Positions 1 through 7,569 of a DNA stretch of 34,075 nt are shown here, in pieces; position 1 is the stretch's first letter; every line of letters begins with the position of its first letter. Below the pieces are notes generated by a model. The model ran no database searches and was not told the DNA's origin. It saw only the letters and a list, made by a program, of their open reading frames with translations. The position numbers and the translations under genes were made by a program. This DNA is from Ferruginibacter sp. (GTDB taxonomy: Bacteria > Bacteroidota > Bacteroidia > Chitinophagales > Chitinophagaceae), in contig NZ_JAQBNR010000029.1 in NCBI RefSeq assembly GCF_028288465.1, positions 1-34,075 of the forward strand, read 5' to 3'.

Positions 1-1
1 C

Positions 2-1444
2 AACAGGGCAGACATTGCCAGTGCTGCAGATGCCATTGCAGCGCATTTAACCGGTGATGAAGAGGTATATGCTAACCCTGAAGCCTATTTTGACCATGTA
101 ATCGAAATTGATTTGGATACATTGGAACCACATTTAAATGGTCCTTTTACCCCCGATTTAGCTACGCCGATTTCCAAGATGAAAGAAGCCGCTGCAGCGA
201 ATGGATGGCCAACAAAAATTGAAGTAGGTTTAATCGGCAGTTGCACCAACTCTTCCTACGAAGACATCAGCCGTGCCGTTAGCCTGGCTAAACAGGTAAG
301 CGAAAAAGGGTTAAAACTGAATTCGGAATTTACCATTACACCCGGCAGTGAGCAGGTTCGTTATACAATTGAAAGAGATGGATTTTTAGGCGTGTTTGAT
401 AAAATAGGCGCTACAGTTTTTGCCAACGCCTGCGGTCCATGTATCGGTATGTGGGCAAGGGTAGGAGCAGAGAAGGCAGAAAAAAATACCATCGTGCATT
501 CTTTTAACCGCAACTTTGCAAAACGTGCCGATGGCAACCCCAATACATACGCTTTTGTAGGCAGTCCGGAAATAGTAACCGCAATGGCCATTGCAGGCGA
601 CCTTTCTTTTAACCCCCTGACAGATTATTTAATCAATGATAAAGGCGAAAAAGTAAAGCTGGATCCACCGACAGGTTTTGAATTACCCATAAAAGGTTTT
701 GCGGTGGAAGATGCCGGCTACCAGCAGCCTGCTGAAGATGGCAGCGGAGTACAGGTAATCGTTTCTCCAACCAGTAAAAGATTACAGTTGCTTGATCCGT
801 TTGCAGCATGGGAAGGTGTTGATCTGAAAGGACTGAAACTGCTGATTAAAGCCAAAGGAAAATGTACTACCGATCATATCAGTATGGCAGGGCCTTGGTT
901 AAAATTCCGTGGCCATTTGGATAATATCAGCAACAACATGCTGATCGGTGCAGTGAATTTTTTCAACGAAAAAACAGATTCAGTAAAAAACCAGCTTACG
1001 GGCGAATATGGACCAGTGCCTGCAACACAACGGGCTTACAAGGCTGCGGGCATAGGAACTATCGTGGTAGGTGACGAAAACTATGGAGAAGGTTCTTCAA
1101 GAGAACATGCTGCTATGGAACCCCGTCATTTGGGTGTACGGGCTGTATTGGTTAAATCATTTGCACGCATACACGAAACGAATTTAAAAAAGCAAGGTAT
1201 GCTGGCGCTTACTTTTGCCAACAAGGAAGACTACGATAAAATACTGGAAGACGATACGATTGATATTGAAGGGCTGACTTCATTTGCACCCAACAAAGCA
1301 TTGCACCTGGTGTTGAACCATATTGACGGCACAATAGAAACCATCCTGGTAAATCATACGTACAATGAACAGCAGATTGAATGGTTTGTAGCAGGTGGCG
1401 CACTGAACATTATCCGCAGAGATTTTGCAGCGGCTAACGCATAG
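2..1444 (+). CDS. acn: Aconitate hydratase, C-terminal part (5' end outside window)
   Basis: Converts citrate to isocitrate through cis-aconitate in the TCA cycle, in the cytoplasm, using a [4Fe-4S] cluster. The frame is open from base 2, so the N-terminal part lies before the window. Visible residues: GSCTNSS with the first cluster cysteine (about residue 81 of the visible part) and ACGPCIG with the other two (about 144 and 147). The C-terminal swivel domain follows, with [20 protein letters not shown] and [12 protein letters not shown] near the end. The order of domains and the CGPCIGMW form fit the monomeric aconitase A/mitochondrial-type branch better than AcnB or LeuC. The stop is followed by a strong hairpin terminator. 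Confidence 0.96.
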   Translation, partial: NRADIASAADAIAAHLTGDEEVYANPEAYFDHVIEIDLDTLEPHLNGPFTPDLATPISKMKEAAAANGWPTKIEVGLIGSCTNSSYEDISRAVSLAKQVSEKGLKLNSEFTITPGSEQVRYTIERDGFLGVFDKIGATVFANACGPCIGMWARVGAEKAEKNTIVHSFNRNFAKRADGNPNTYAFVGSPEIVTAMAIAGDLSFNPLTDYLINDKGEKVKLDPPTGFELPIKGFAVEDAGYQQPAEDGSGVQVIVSPTSKRLQLLDPFAAWEGVDLKGLKLLIKAKGKCTTDHISMAGPWLKFRGHLDNISNNMLIGAVNFFNEKTDSVKNQLTGEYGPVPATQRAYKAAGIGTIVVGDENYGEGSSREHAAMEPRHLGVRAVLVKSFARIHETNLKKQGMLALTFANKEDYDKILEDDTIDIEGLTSFAPNKALHLVLNHIDGTIETILVNHTYNEQQIEWFVAGGALNIIRRDFAAANA

Positions 1445-1472
1445 GGTTTCATACAAAGTGAACTAACAATAT

Positions 1473-1520
1473 AAAGGGAACAAAGAATAAATTATAGCTT
1501 ATTCTTTGTTCCCTTTTTTA
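1473..1520. terminator. Bidirectional intrinsic terminator between aconitase and the SYLF gene
   Basis: Bases 1473-1490 and 1499-1516 form a perfect 18-bp inverted repeat around an 8-base loop, with A-rich sequence on one side and a T run on the other. It lies between two convergent genes, so it can stop transcription from both sides. Confidence 0.88.
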
Positions 1521-1575
1521 TGCATTTTCAGCGTTGCGAGCTTTGGATTTTTCGTTTCGGGAAATAATCGTAATG

Positions 1576-2145
1576 TCAATTATCTTCCTCTTCTTCTTTT
1601 TCTTCCAGCCCCTTATAAGTAAATTTTTGTCCGCCAATGGAGGCTTCGTACATCAGGCCGCCTTTTTGTTGCGTAAATACCATCACACCTTCCTGGTATT
1701 TTGCATTGGCACTGGCCCCTTCCGTAACTGCCACAGCGCTTGCCTGGGCGGCAAATTTTAATTTATCATTTTTAAATTTATCCAGCGATTCTTCGCTTTC
1801 AAAAAAGATTACTTCCCGGTACGCCTGTCCGCCAAATTGAAAACCGATGCTTACCTGCACCATATTGGCTGTGCCTACCATTTCCCCTTTTTCATACACA
1901 ACACCATTGCCCGTAGCGCCGCCGATGCCCATACCACCTTTGCCAATGCTGGGGAAAATTGCGTAAGCATAACTGTCTTTAAACAGGCTGTTCATCAGCT
2001 TGTCTGATTTAATAAAGGCTGCCTTTGCTTCTTTACTGTTGGTTACTAGTTTTTCCTGTTTGGTTTGTGCCTGTACCGTTGTGATTATGCTGCCCGTTGC
2101 TGCCATTAAAAACAATACCATTATTAACCTGCTGATCTTTTTCAT
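1576..2145 (-). CDS. Secreted SYLF-domain (YSC84/DUF500) lipid-binding protein
   Basis: 189 residues. Residues 1-26 form a signal peptide (lysines, a hydrophobic stretch, then VQAQ), so the protein is exported to the periplasm or outer membrane. The remainder matches the SYLF fold: DSYAYAIFPSIGKGGMGIGGATGNG, then VSIGFQFGGQAYREVIFF and a late GVMVFTQQKGGLMYEASIGGQ-like stretch. SYLF domains bind lipids in eukaryotes; the role of bacterial secreted versions is not settled. The tail is very acidic (a run of Glu/Asp). Start ATG at 2145 is supported by the signal peptide and by a TAnnTTTG element about 40 bases upstream. Family call is secure, function is not. Confidence 0.88.
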   Translation of the reverse strand: MKKISRLIMVLFLMAATGSIITTVQAQTKQEKLVTNSKEAKAAFIKSDKLMNSLFKDSYAYAIFPSIGKGGMGIGGATGNGVVYEKGEMVGTANMVQVSIGFQFGGQAYREVIFFESEESLDKFKNDKLKFAAQASAVAVTEGASANAKYQEGVMVFTQQKGGLMYEASIGGQKFTYKGLEEKEEEEDN

Positions 2146-2186
2146 TTCTTGTTGAGTTAAAAATTACGACTGAAGATTGTATGGTG

Positions 2187-2194
2187 CAAATATA
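2187..2194 (-). promoter_or_regulatory. -7 promoter element (TATATTTG) of the SYLF gene
   Basis: On the minus strand the bases read TATATTTG, a full match to the Bacteroidota -7 consensus TAnnTTTG, placed about 40 bases before the SYLF start codon. A -33 TTG-like element is present but at a longer spacing than usual (about 22 bases), so the upstream half is weak. Confidence 0.5.
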
Positions 2195-2227
2195 AAAAAG
2201 CACTGAATGATTGGGGCAATCATTCAG
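2193..2227 (-). terminator. Intrinsic terminator after the START-domain gene
   Basis: Bases 2203-2212 and 2218-2227 are a perfect 10-bp inverted repeat with a 5-base loop. Read on the minus strand it is followed by TGCTTTTTT. It lies between the end of the START gene and the SYLF promoter and partly abuts that promoter. Confidence 0.75.
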
Positions 2228-2342
2228 CGAGATATCATTTTTTTAACTTTTTATGATTTGGAAAACAGGACTTGATGAAATGCGGAGAGGTCAGAAGGGG
2301 GGTATAAACGCATTGCAGTTGTCCCCGAATTTTCACCTGTTA

Positions 2343-3041
2343 TCAGTTTTTAATAAATGCAAGTTTTACCTGTTTGTATACCGGTTTTTTTACCTGTTCA
2401 CGCAAGCTCTTAAAACTTTCAAACGGGCCTTTGGTGGCGAACAAATTGATAAGCCAGGCCGGTACCGTGCCGCCCGGGTCAACCTGCAATATGTATTCAA
2501 TTTTTACCTGGTTGTTCGGCAAAGGTTCTATCAGCCATTTGCTGCTGGATTGCGGCACACGGACAATGTTTTTATTTTCGGGCAAATATTTGGGTTGATT
2601 ATCCGCCACCACCGTAACAGCCCTGGTCCGTTCATCCTGTGTAACTTTCAGCCGGACAATAAAATCACGGTTGCTTACGGGCCATGGTACGGCTATTTCT
2701 GAATAATAATATAGTTCATCCGGGGAAGGCTGCTTCAATAATACCGCTCTTTTTGTGGCATATACCCATTCAGCGCTGTTGTTAATGTCCAATAAAACAG
2801 CTGTTAATACAGCTGGTGTTGCATCAATAATACAAACAGTTTTAATTGCTTTAAATGCAGAGTTGTCCATGTTTTTGGTATAGACTTTTATGCCCTCTTT
2901 ATCCTGCCTTAATTCCCAGTTATCCTGAGCAAGACTTGTCATAGTAAAACCCACCAAAAAGCATGACAGTATAAAAGTAGGCTGCTGATACCGCAATGCC
3001 CGGATCAATTTTGCAAAAAAAATATTGTATTGTAACCACAT
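2343..3041 (-). CDS. START-domain (lipid-binding) protein
   Basis: 232 residues from ATG at 3041; the frame stays open to a TTG at 3077, but the ATG is preferred. A hydrophobic segment ending in SLAQ about 40 residues in looks like a signal peptide. The mature part has the layout of a START/SRPBCC lipid-binding domain: WELRQDKEGIKVYTKNM near its beginning, AVLLDINNSAEWVYATKRAVLL in the middle, then YYYSEIAVPWPVSNRDFIVRL and VDPGGTVPAWLINLF at the C-terminal helix. Such proteins bind a hydrophobic ligand; the ligand here is unknown. It is a single gene with its own terminator downstream. The long positively charged n-region before the hydrophobic core makes the exact start uncertain. Confidence 0.85.
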   Translation of the reverse strand: MWLQYNIFFAKLIRALRYQQPTFILSCFLVGFTMTSLAQDNWELRQDKEGIKVYTKNMDNSAFKAIKTVCIIDATPAVLTAVLLDINNSAEWVYATKRAVLLKQPSPDELYYYSEIAVPWPVSNRDFIVRLKVTQDERTRAVTVVADNQPKYLPENKNIVRVPQSSSKWLIEPLPNNQVKIEYILQVDPGGTVPAWLINLFATKGPFESFKSLREQVKKPVYKQVKLAFIKN

Positions 3042-3382
3042 GTAAAAAGTATTGAGTACGCCTGTAAAGTTGAGCAAATAGCAGGCCCGTTTGATTTTTA
3101 TTATATAGACGGTTGAGCACGGCAGATATTTTATATTTTAAAAACAAATGGCTATTAATGTAAAGTGCATTCTAGAATCAGTGTCAGAACCCTGATATAG
3201 AGATATATGCAACGGAGCATGCAGAGACTGACTGGCATTTGTAAAACTCAAAGTAAACTGCTTGCAAACAAAAAAAATCTGTTATGAATTTGATGCCCTG
3301 TTTGATTATAACTTTGACGCAGTTAATTTATCAAATCACTATTTACACAGGTGGAATCCGGCCTGTCTTTTAAATAACAAAT
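3042..3382. other. Intergenic region between divergent START and tag genes
   Basis: About 340 bases, AT-rich, with no reading frame of convincing composition. It must hold the promoters of both flanking divergent genes. The only element I can point to is the TAnnTTTG site at 3309-3316 on the plus strand. Confidence 0.6.
3289..3316 (+). promoter_or_regulatory. Candidate promoter of tag
   Basis: TTTG at 3289-3292 and TAACTTTG (TAnnTTTG) at 3309-3316, spaced by 16 bases, about 65 bases before the tag start codon. The -7 element is a full match to the Bacteroidota consensus; the spacing is slightly short. Confidence 0.45.
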
Positions 3383-3934
3383 ATGTCATACTGCAATGCA
3401 ATTAATTTAATGAACGGAGAAAGACAGGCGCTGCATAAGGCGTACCACGATAAATTATATGGCTTTCCCATAAACGACGACAACGAATTATTTTGCCGAC
3501 TGGTACTAGAAATTAACCAGGCAGGTTTAAGCTGGGAAACGATTTTAAAGAAGGAAATAACTTTTAGAAAAGCCTATGATAATTTCAATATAAAAAAAGT
3601 AGCAGCCTACCAGGATGAAGACAGAGAAAGGCTATTGGCTGATCCCGGTATTATCCGTAACCGGTTGAAGGTAAATGCCGCAATTGAAAATGCCAATGCA
3701 ATTTTAACGCTGCAAAAGGAATTTGGTTCTTTTCAAAAATGGCTTGCATTGCATCATCCAAAAACAAAGGAAGAGTGGGTTAAGCTGTTTAAAAAAACAT
3801 TTCGCTTTACCGGTTGCGAAATTGTAAATGAATTTTTAATGAGCATTGGCTACCTGTCAGGCGCTCATACCGCCGATTGTAAGATTTACAAGGTGATACT
3901 AAAGCACAAACCTATGTGGACAAACGGGAAGTAA
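3383..3934 (+). CDS. tag: DNA-3-methyladenine glycosylase I
   Basis: Cytoplasmic base-excision repair enzyme that removes 3-methyladenine from alkylated DNA. 183 residues, the normal family length (E. coli Tag is 187). The zinc-binding set is visible: Cys4, His22 (AYHDKLYG), His162 and Cys166 (SGAHTADC). Glu43 in LEINQAGLSW occupies the place of the conserved acidic residue before the QAGLSW motif. The helix-rich core contains DPGIIRNRLKVNAAIENA, equivalent to the family's GIIRHRGKI segment. The N-terminal MSYC with its zinc-ligand cysteine fixes the start at 3383. The gene stands alone between divergent and convergent neighbours. Confidence 0.95.
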   Translation: MSYCNAINLMNGERQALHKAYHDKLYGFPINDDNELFCRLVLEINQAGLSWETILKKEITFRKAYDNFNIKKVAAYQDEDRERLLADPGIIRNRLKVNAAIENANAILTLQKEFGSFQKWLALHHPKTKEEWVKLFKKTFRFTGCEIVNEFLMSIGYLSGAHTADCKIYKVILKHKPMWTNGK

Positions 3935-4003
3935 AACGGGAACAATTTTGAGCAATCAAAAAAATCAGGTGAGAAGAGCTTGGGCAATTTAGGTGGCAAC
4001 TTA

Positions 4004-4017
4004 ATAAACCGGTTTAT
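4004..4017. repeat. Perfect 14-bp palindrome between convergent genes
   Basis: ATAAACCGGTTTAT is its own reverse complement. It lies in the ~95-base gap between the convergent tag and acyltransferase genes. There is no T run beside it, so it is not a convincing terminator. Confidence 0.5.
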
Positions 4018-4029
4018 GCAACTGCTGTT

Positions 4030-5151
4030 TCAAATAACAACCGGTATTGGGTTTGGCTTTCCAGCCTTCCATTTCTTTAATTTCAAAAATGGTTTTTCAA
4101 CCAGGTGCCAGCTGCAAAATGCCAGTATTGTTGTAATACACAAGGCGTAGAAAAATAAAGTCCACGGATTTAGCGAAGTGTAAAAAAAATACACCAACAC
4201 TTGTTGTACGGGCCAGGCATACAAGTAAACACCGTAAGAAAAATCGCCATAACGGGCAAAATTACCCAATGAAATACGGGGATGAAAGGCGATAAAAAAT
4301 AACAGGTAAGCTCCTGCAAAAGGCAACACCTCATCAATGCATTTAAACCAGCAAAAAGAGATAACGATAACAAAAAATGCGAGTGCAGCGATTAAATTAT
4401 TTCGTACAATTGAACTTCTGTAATAGTAGCAACATGACCCCGCTAAAAAATAAGTTATAAACCGCGGTAAAAAAAATGGGTTACCAAACCATAAATGTTG
4501 CTTATCTGTATAAGGAAAAATATACCCATTCAGCTGAAGTGTAAATACCAGGTACATACAGAGAAACACAAGGAGCAGTCCCCATCCTTTTGTAAATAAT
4601 CCTGCCAGTGCAAATAAAGGCACTAACAGGTAGCATGCAAATTCAAACTGTATAGTCCACAAAGAAAGGTTGAGCCCCTTTTCAGGCGATGTTTTAAAAA
4701 AGGAATACTGATAAGGGTTTTGAAGCGTAAAGAGATGAATGAGTTCGTTTCTTTTATGAAGATTGGTTAGGTACTGCCGGTAGTTCATCCAATCAAACAA
4801 CAATCCTGTTCCGATAAAGCCGGCAATCAATATGCTCAACGTAAAGGCAGTTATAAAACCAGGATAAATTCTTAATATCCTTTTGGTGAGATAATTAATT
4901 GTGGTGCAAGATGATTCAAAACTTTTTAAAATCAGGAAGCCGCTGATAATGAAAAAAAAATCAACAGCCATACTGCCAATGCTGATCTGTCCATGACTCC
5001 AGACAAGAAATGGTTCTTTGGTTAAAAAATTGACGGTACCATAATACATCACATAACTGTGGCACAATATTACTGAAGCAGCAAGAAAATAGCGGATAAA
5101 ATCAAAATTATTAGGGAAAATTTTGGGACTGATAAGCAATGATTTACTCAT
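4030..5151 (-). CDS. Acyltransferase family 3 (OafA/YrhL-like) membrane protein
   Basis: 373 residues with about ten hydrophobic membrane segments. The N-terminus NNFDFIRYFLAASVILCHSY is the family signature (F-D-xx-R-xx-A...H), and an acceptor-side motif with FFIISGFL follows near residue 70. The C-terminus ends in FCSWHLVEKPFLKLKKW, the usual H-xx-EKPF tail of the family. Members transfer O-acetyl or other acyl groups to surface polysaccharides or lipids in the inner membrane. No polysaccharide cluster is adjacent, so the acceptor cannot be guessed. The start ATG at 5151 sits about 11 residues before the signature, which is typical. Confidence 0.92.
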   Translation of the reverse strand: MSKSLLISPKIFPNNFDFIRYFLAASVILCHSYVMYYGTVNFLTKEPFLVWSHGQISIGSMAVDFFFIISGFLILKSFESSCTTINYLTKRILRIYPGFITAFTLSILIAGFIGTGLLFDWMNYRQYLTNLHKRNELIHLFTLQNPYQYSFFKTSPEKGLNLSLWTIQFEFACYLLVPLFALAGLFTKGWGLLLVFLCMYLVFTLQLNGYIFPYTDKQHLWFGNPFFLPRFITYFLAGSCCYYYRSSIVRNNLIAALAFFVIVISFCWFKCIDEVLPFAGAYLLFFIAFHPRISLGNFARYGDFSYGVYLYAWPVQQVLVYFFYTSLNPWTLFFYALCITTILAFCSWHLVEKPFLKLKKWKAGKPNPIPVVI

Positions 5152-5331
5152 GTGACTGTTTAATAAAAAGTTTAATCATTAGTTATACTTAATATTTTTC
5201 TCAGTCAAAAATAACCAATATCAGTGAGAATAATTCAGAGCACCTTATCCAATGATACTCCGTAAAATATATGCCGTTCGGTAGCATTGTTGCGATAATT
5301 TTTAATCATTCTGCCAGTAATTACCATTTTA

Positions 5332-5859
5332 TTAATCCTGTTTTACCCATACCAAATCAGCAGTTTTATAGCCAAGGGCCTGCGCCTTTTGCAGGTAATC
5401 TTTCTTTACATTTTCCGGCATTGTTTTTTCTCTTGAGAGCAGCCACAAATATTTCAGATTTTTGCCCGCCACCAGTGCATACTGATAATTTTCGTCCAAG
5501 GCAATTACATTGTATGCTGCATAAAAAGGACCGAAGAAAGACACTTTCAAAGCACCTACATCGCTGCTTCCCCTGAATTTAGCTTTGCCCGTTGCTGTTT
5601 TATTTTTAGCTTTTGTAGTATCGAAACCGCGGTTCACTACTTTTATTTTTCCATCCGTCCGGAGCGAATATTCGGCAGTTGTATTGATCATATTTTTTTC
5701 AAAACGAAAATCCATACGTGCAATTTCATACCATTTACCGAGGTACTTGTCTTTATTAAAATGCTGAACGGGCTGGGCACCTTTGGGTATTGTTGAACAA
5801 CTAAACATGGATGGTACTATTAAAATTAGAGATGCAAAAAGACCTATTTTGTGATGCAT
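5332..5859 (-). CDS. blc: Blc-like lipocalin, probable lipoprotein
   Basis: 175 residues from ATG at 5859; an upstream in-frame ATG at 5886 would add nine residues before the signal peptide. Residues 1-20 are a lipoprotein-type signal ending at Cys21 (SMFSC), so outer-membrane anchoring is likely. The first lipocalin motif is clear: DKYLGKWYEIARMDFRFEK. Later motifs are the YNVIALDENYQYALVAG strand pair and the LWLLSREKTMP stretch, both characteristic of bacterial Blc. Blc proteins bind fatty acids or lysophospholipids and are tied to envelope maintenance. The family assignment is strong; the -3 position of the lipobox is Met, slightly off consensus. Confidence 0.93.
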   Translation of the reverse strand: MHHKIGLFASLILIVPSMFSCSTIPKGAQPVQHFNKDKYLGKWYEIARMDFRFEKNMINTTAEYSLRTDGKIKVVNRGFDTTKAKNKTATGKAKFRGSSDVGALKVSFFGPFYAAYNVIALDENYQYALVAGKNLKYLWLLSREKTMPENVKKDYLQKAQALGYKTADLVWVKQD

Positions 5860-6084
5860 GTTGATTCGTTTAGACAGATATAACACATTATATGCCGGTA
5901 TAGTTGTATCCAGGGATGAAAGCTTAGCGGGACTTAAAAGTATAAATCATTTGTGGCGCAGATCATATCCTGAAGGAGATGGTTGCAGGCAGCAGACGCT
6001 GCGGGTCGCAATTCATCTGGATGACTTAGGATAAATAATAAAGAAAAGCTGACACCCAGGGCATCAAACTTAAAAAAATAATTT

Positions 6085-6975
6085 TTATTTCACCAGCATG
6101 GGGAATAATCGCCTTATTTCCGCTTCATCCGGTTGTGCACCGTACTCGCAAATTTCAAATGCTTCCGCGAATTTTACCTGCGCAGCTTTTTCATCACCAT
6201 ACCATCTGGCCAGCGAAGTTTTTATCGCGGGTGTTATGGGTTCAACCCATTTAGTTGCCAGCCATTTAATGCGGTCGTTTTTATCTTTTGGTACCTCGTT
6301 TAGATAATGTCCTATCCAAGGCAACCATTCATACACCTGCGACACATGTGCATCCAATGCAAAAACCTTTTGATCATTTACGCTGGTAATATCAACAGCA
6401 ATATCCGGGCGGAAAGGATTGGGCCGCTGAAAATTATCCTGGAAATATAAAAACACCGGGTTCTTTTTTAATGCTGGAACTTCAGGAGCGACATTGGGTA
6501 CAGATACCATATAGGCCGCATCCTGCACCAGTACCCCCGTATAACGATGATCCGGATGGTAGTCGTTGGGCCGGGGCGCAATCACTACATCGGCATTCCA
6601 TTCCCTTATTTTTTTGATGATTTGAAGACGCACTGCAAGGGTGGGCATCAGTAAGCCGTCATGGTTGTCCAGCACATCATATTTTATCCCGAGTCGTTTG
6701 GCAACTTCCTGAGTTTCGGCGTAGCGGCGTTTGGCCAGTGCCACACCTTTCATTGTCTGGTGGCCGGCATCACCATTGGTTACAGAAAGAAATTTTACCG
6801 CATAGCCCATCTTTGCAAAAATAGCCGCGGTGCCGCCGCTGTTTACATCACAGTCATCCGGGTGTGCGCCGATCATGATAATTCGGACTCTGCCTTCTGC
6901 AGACTGGGCAAGGACGGCATTGCAGGAAATTATAACAATTGAAATGAACAGGATAAGATGTCTGAATGGCTGCAT
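6085..6975 (-). CDS. Secreted PIG-L family zinc deacetylase
   Basis: 296 residues. A signal peptide covers about residues 1-23 (ISIVIISCNAVLAQ). The zinc-site motif AHPDD is at residues 37-41 (His38, Asp41) and the third ligand motif HPDH at 140-143. TNGDAGH near residue 67 is also a family hallmark. PIG-L/LmbE enzymes remove N-acetyl groups from GlcNAc-containing or related substrates; the secreted Bacteroidota versions have no established substrate. The gene is divergent from the iorAB pair with about 135 bases between them, so a shared regulatory region is possible but not shown. Confidence 0.92.
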   Translation of the reverse strand: MQPFRHLILFISIVIISCNAVLAQSAEGRVRIIMIGAHPDDCDVNSGGTAAIFAKMGYAVKFLSVTNGDAGHQTMKGVALAKRRYAETQEVAKRLGIKYDVLDNHDGLLMPTLAVRLQIIKKIREWNADVVIAPRPNDYHPDHRYTGVLVQDAAYMVSVPNVAPEVPALKKNPVFLYFQDNFQRPNPFRPDIAVDITSVNDQKVFALDAHVSQVYEWLPWIGHYLNEVPKDKNDRIKWLATKWVEPITPAIKTSLARWYGDEKAAQVKFAEAFEICEYGAQPDEAEIRRLFPMLVK

Positions 6976-7110
6976 ACAAATCGTTTTAGTTTAAATAAAG
7001 ATACTGTTTATTGAAAAGCAAAATATTTGTGCACCTGTACATGCTGTTTGAATTTTATAGCTCCATCTTCTTCAAAATTTTGTAGTTTTATACACATAAA
7101 AACGCTTACT

Positions 7111-7569
7111 ATGCCGGTATATAATTTACAAATAAACGGGAAGCAACTTACTGCCGATGTTGCTGCTGATACACCCTTGCTATGGGTACTCAGGGATCAC
7201 CTCGGATTGTTGGGAACGAAGTACGGTTGCGGCATAGCACAATGCGGCGCCTGTACCGTACATATGAATGGGGTGGCGATGCGTTCCTGTTCGTTGCCGG
7301 TGTCGGCAGTCAGAACTGCTGCCATTACAACCATTGAAGGCTTATCAGTGGACGGAGATCATCCTTTGCAAAAAGCCTGGGATGAAACGGATGTACCGCA
7401 ATGCGGATATTGCCAGGCGGGTCAGATCATGACGGCCGCTGCCTTGCTGAAAAGAAATCCTCATCCAAGCCTGACTGAAATTGAAGATACCATGCAGGGA
7501 AATATTTGCCGTTGCGGCGCCTATCACCGCATCCGGGAAGCCATCCAATTAGCCAGCACAAAAATTTAA
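7111..7569 (+). CDS. iorA: [2Fe-2S] subunit of a molybdenum hydroxylase (IorA-like)
   Basis: 152 residues, the usual size for the small subunit of isoquinoline 1-oxidoreductase-type enzymes. It carries both [2Fe-2S] clusters: the plant-ferredoxin type with Cys40, Cys45, Cys48 and Cys60, and the helical C-terminal one with Cys98, Cys101, Cys133 and Cys135 (QCGYC ... NICRC). It passes electrons from the molybdenum centre of its partner to an acceptor. Start ATG at 7111 (MPVYNLQING) is preferred; an in-frame extension to 7027 is Cys-rich and not family-like. The stop overlaps the start of the next gene (TAATG), showing an operon with translational coupling. The true substrate is unknown. Confidence 0.92.
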   Translation: MPVYNLQINGKQLTADVAADTPLLWVLRDHLGLLGTKYGCGIAQCGACTVHMNGVAMRSCSLPVSAVRTAAITTIEGLSVDGDHPLQKAWDETDVPQCGYCQAGQIMTAAALLKRNPHPSLTEIEDTMQGNICRCGAYHRIREAIQLASTKI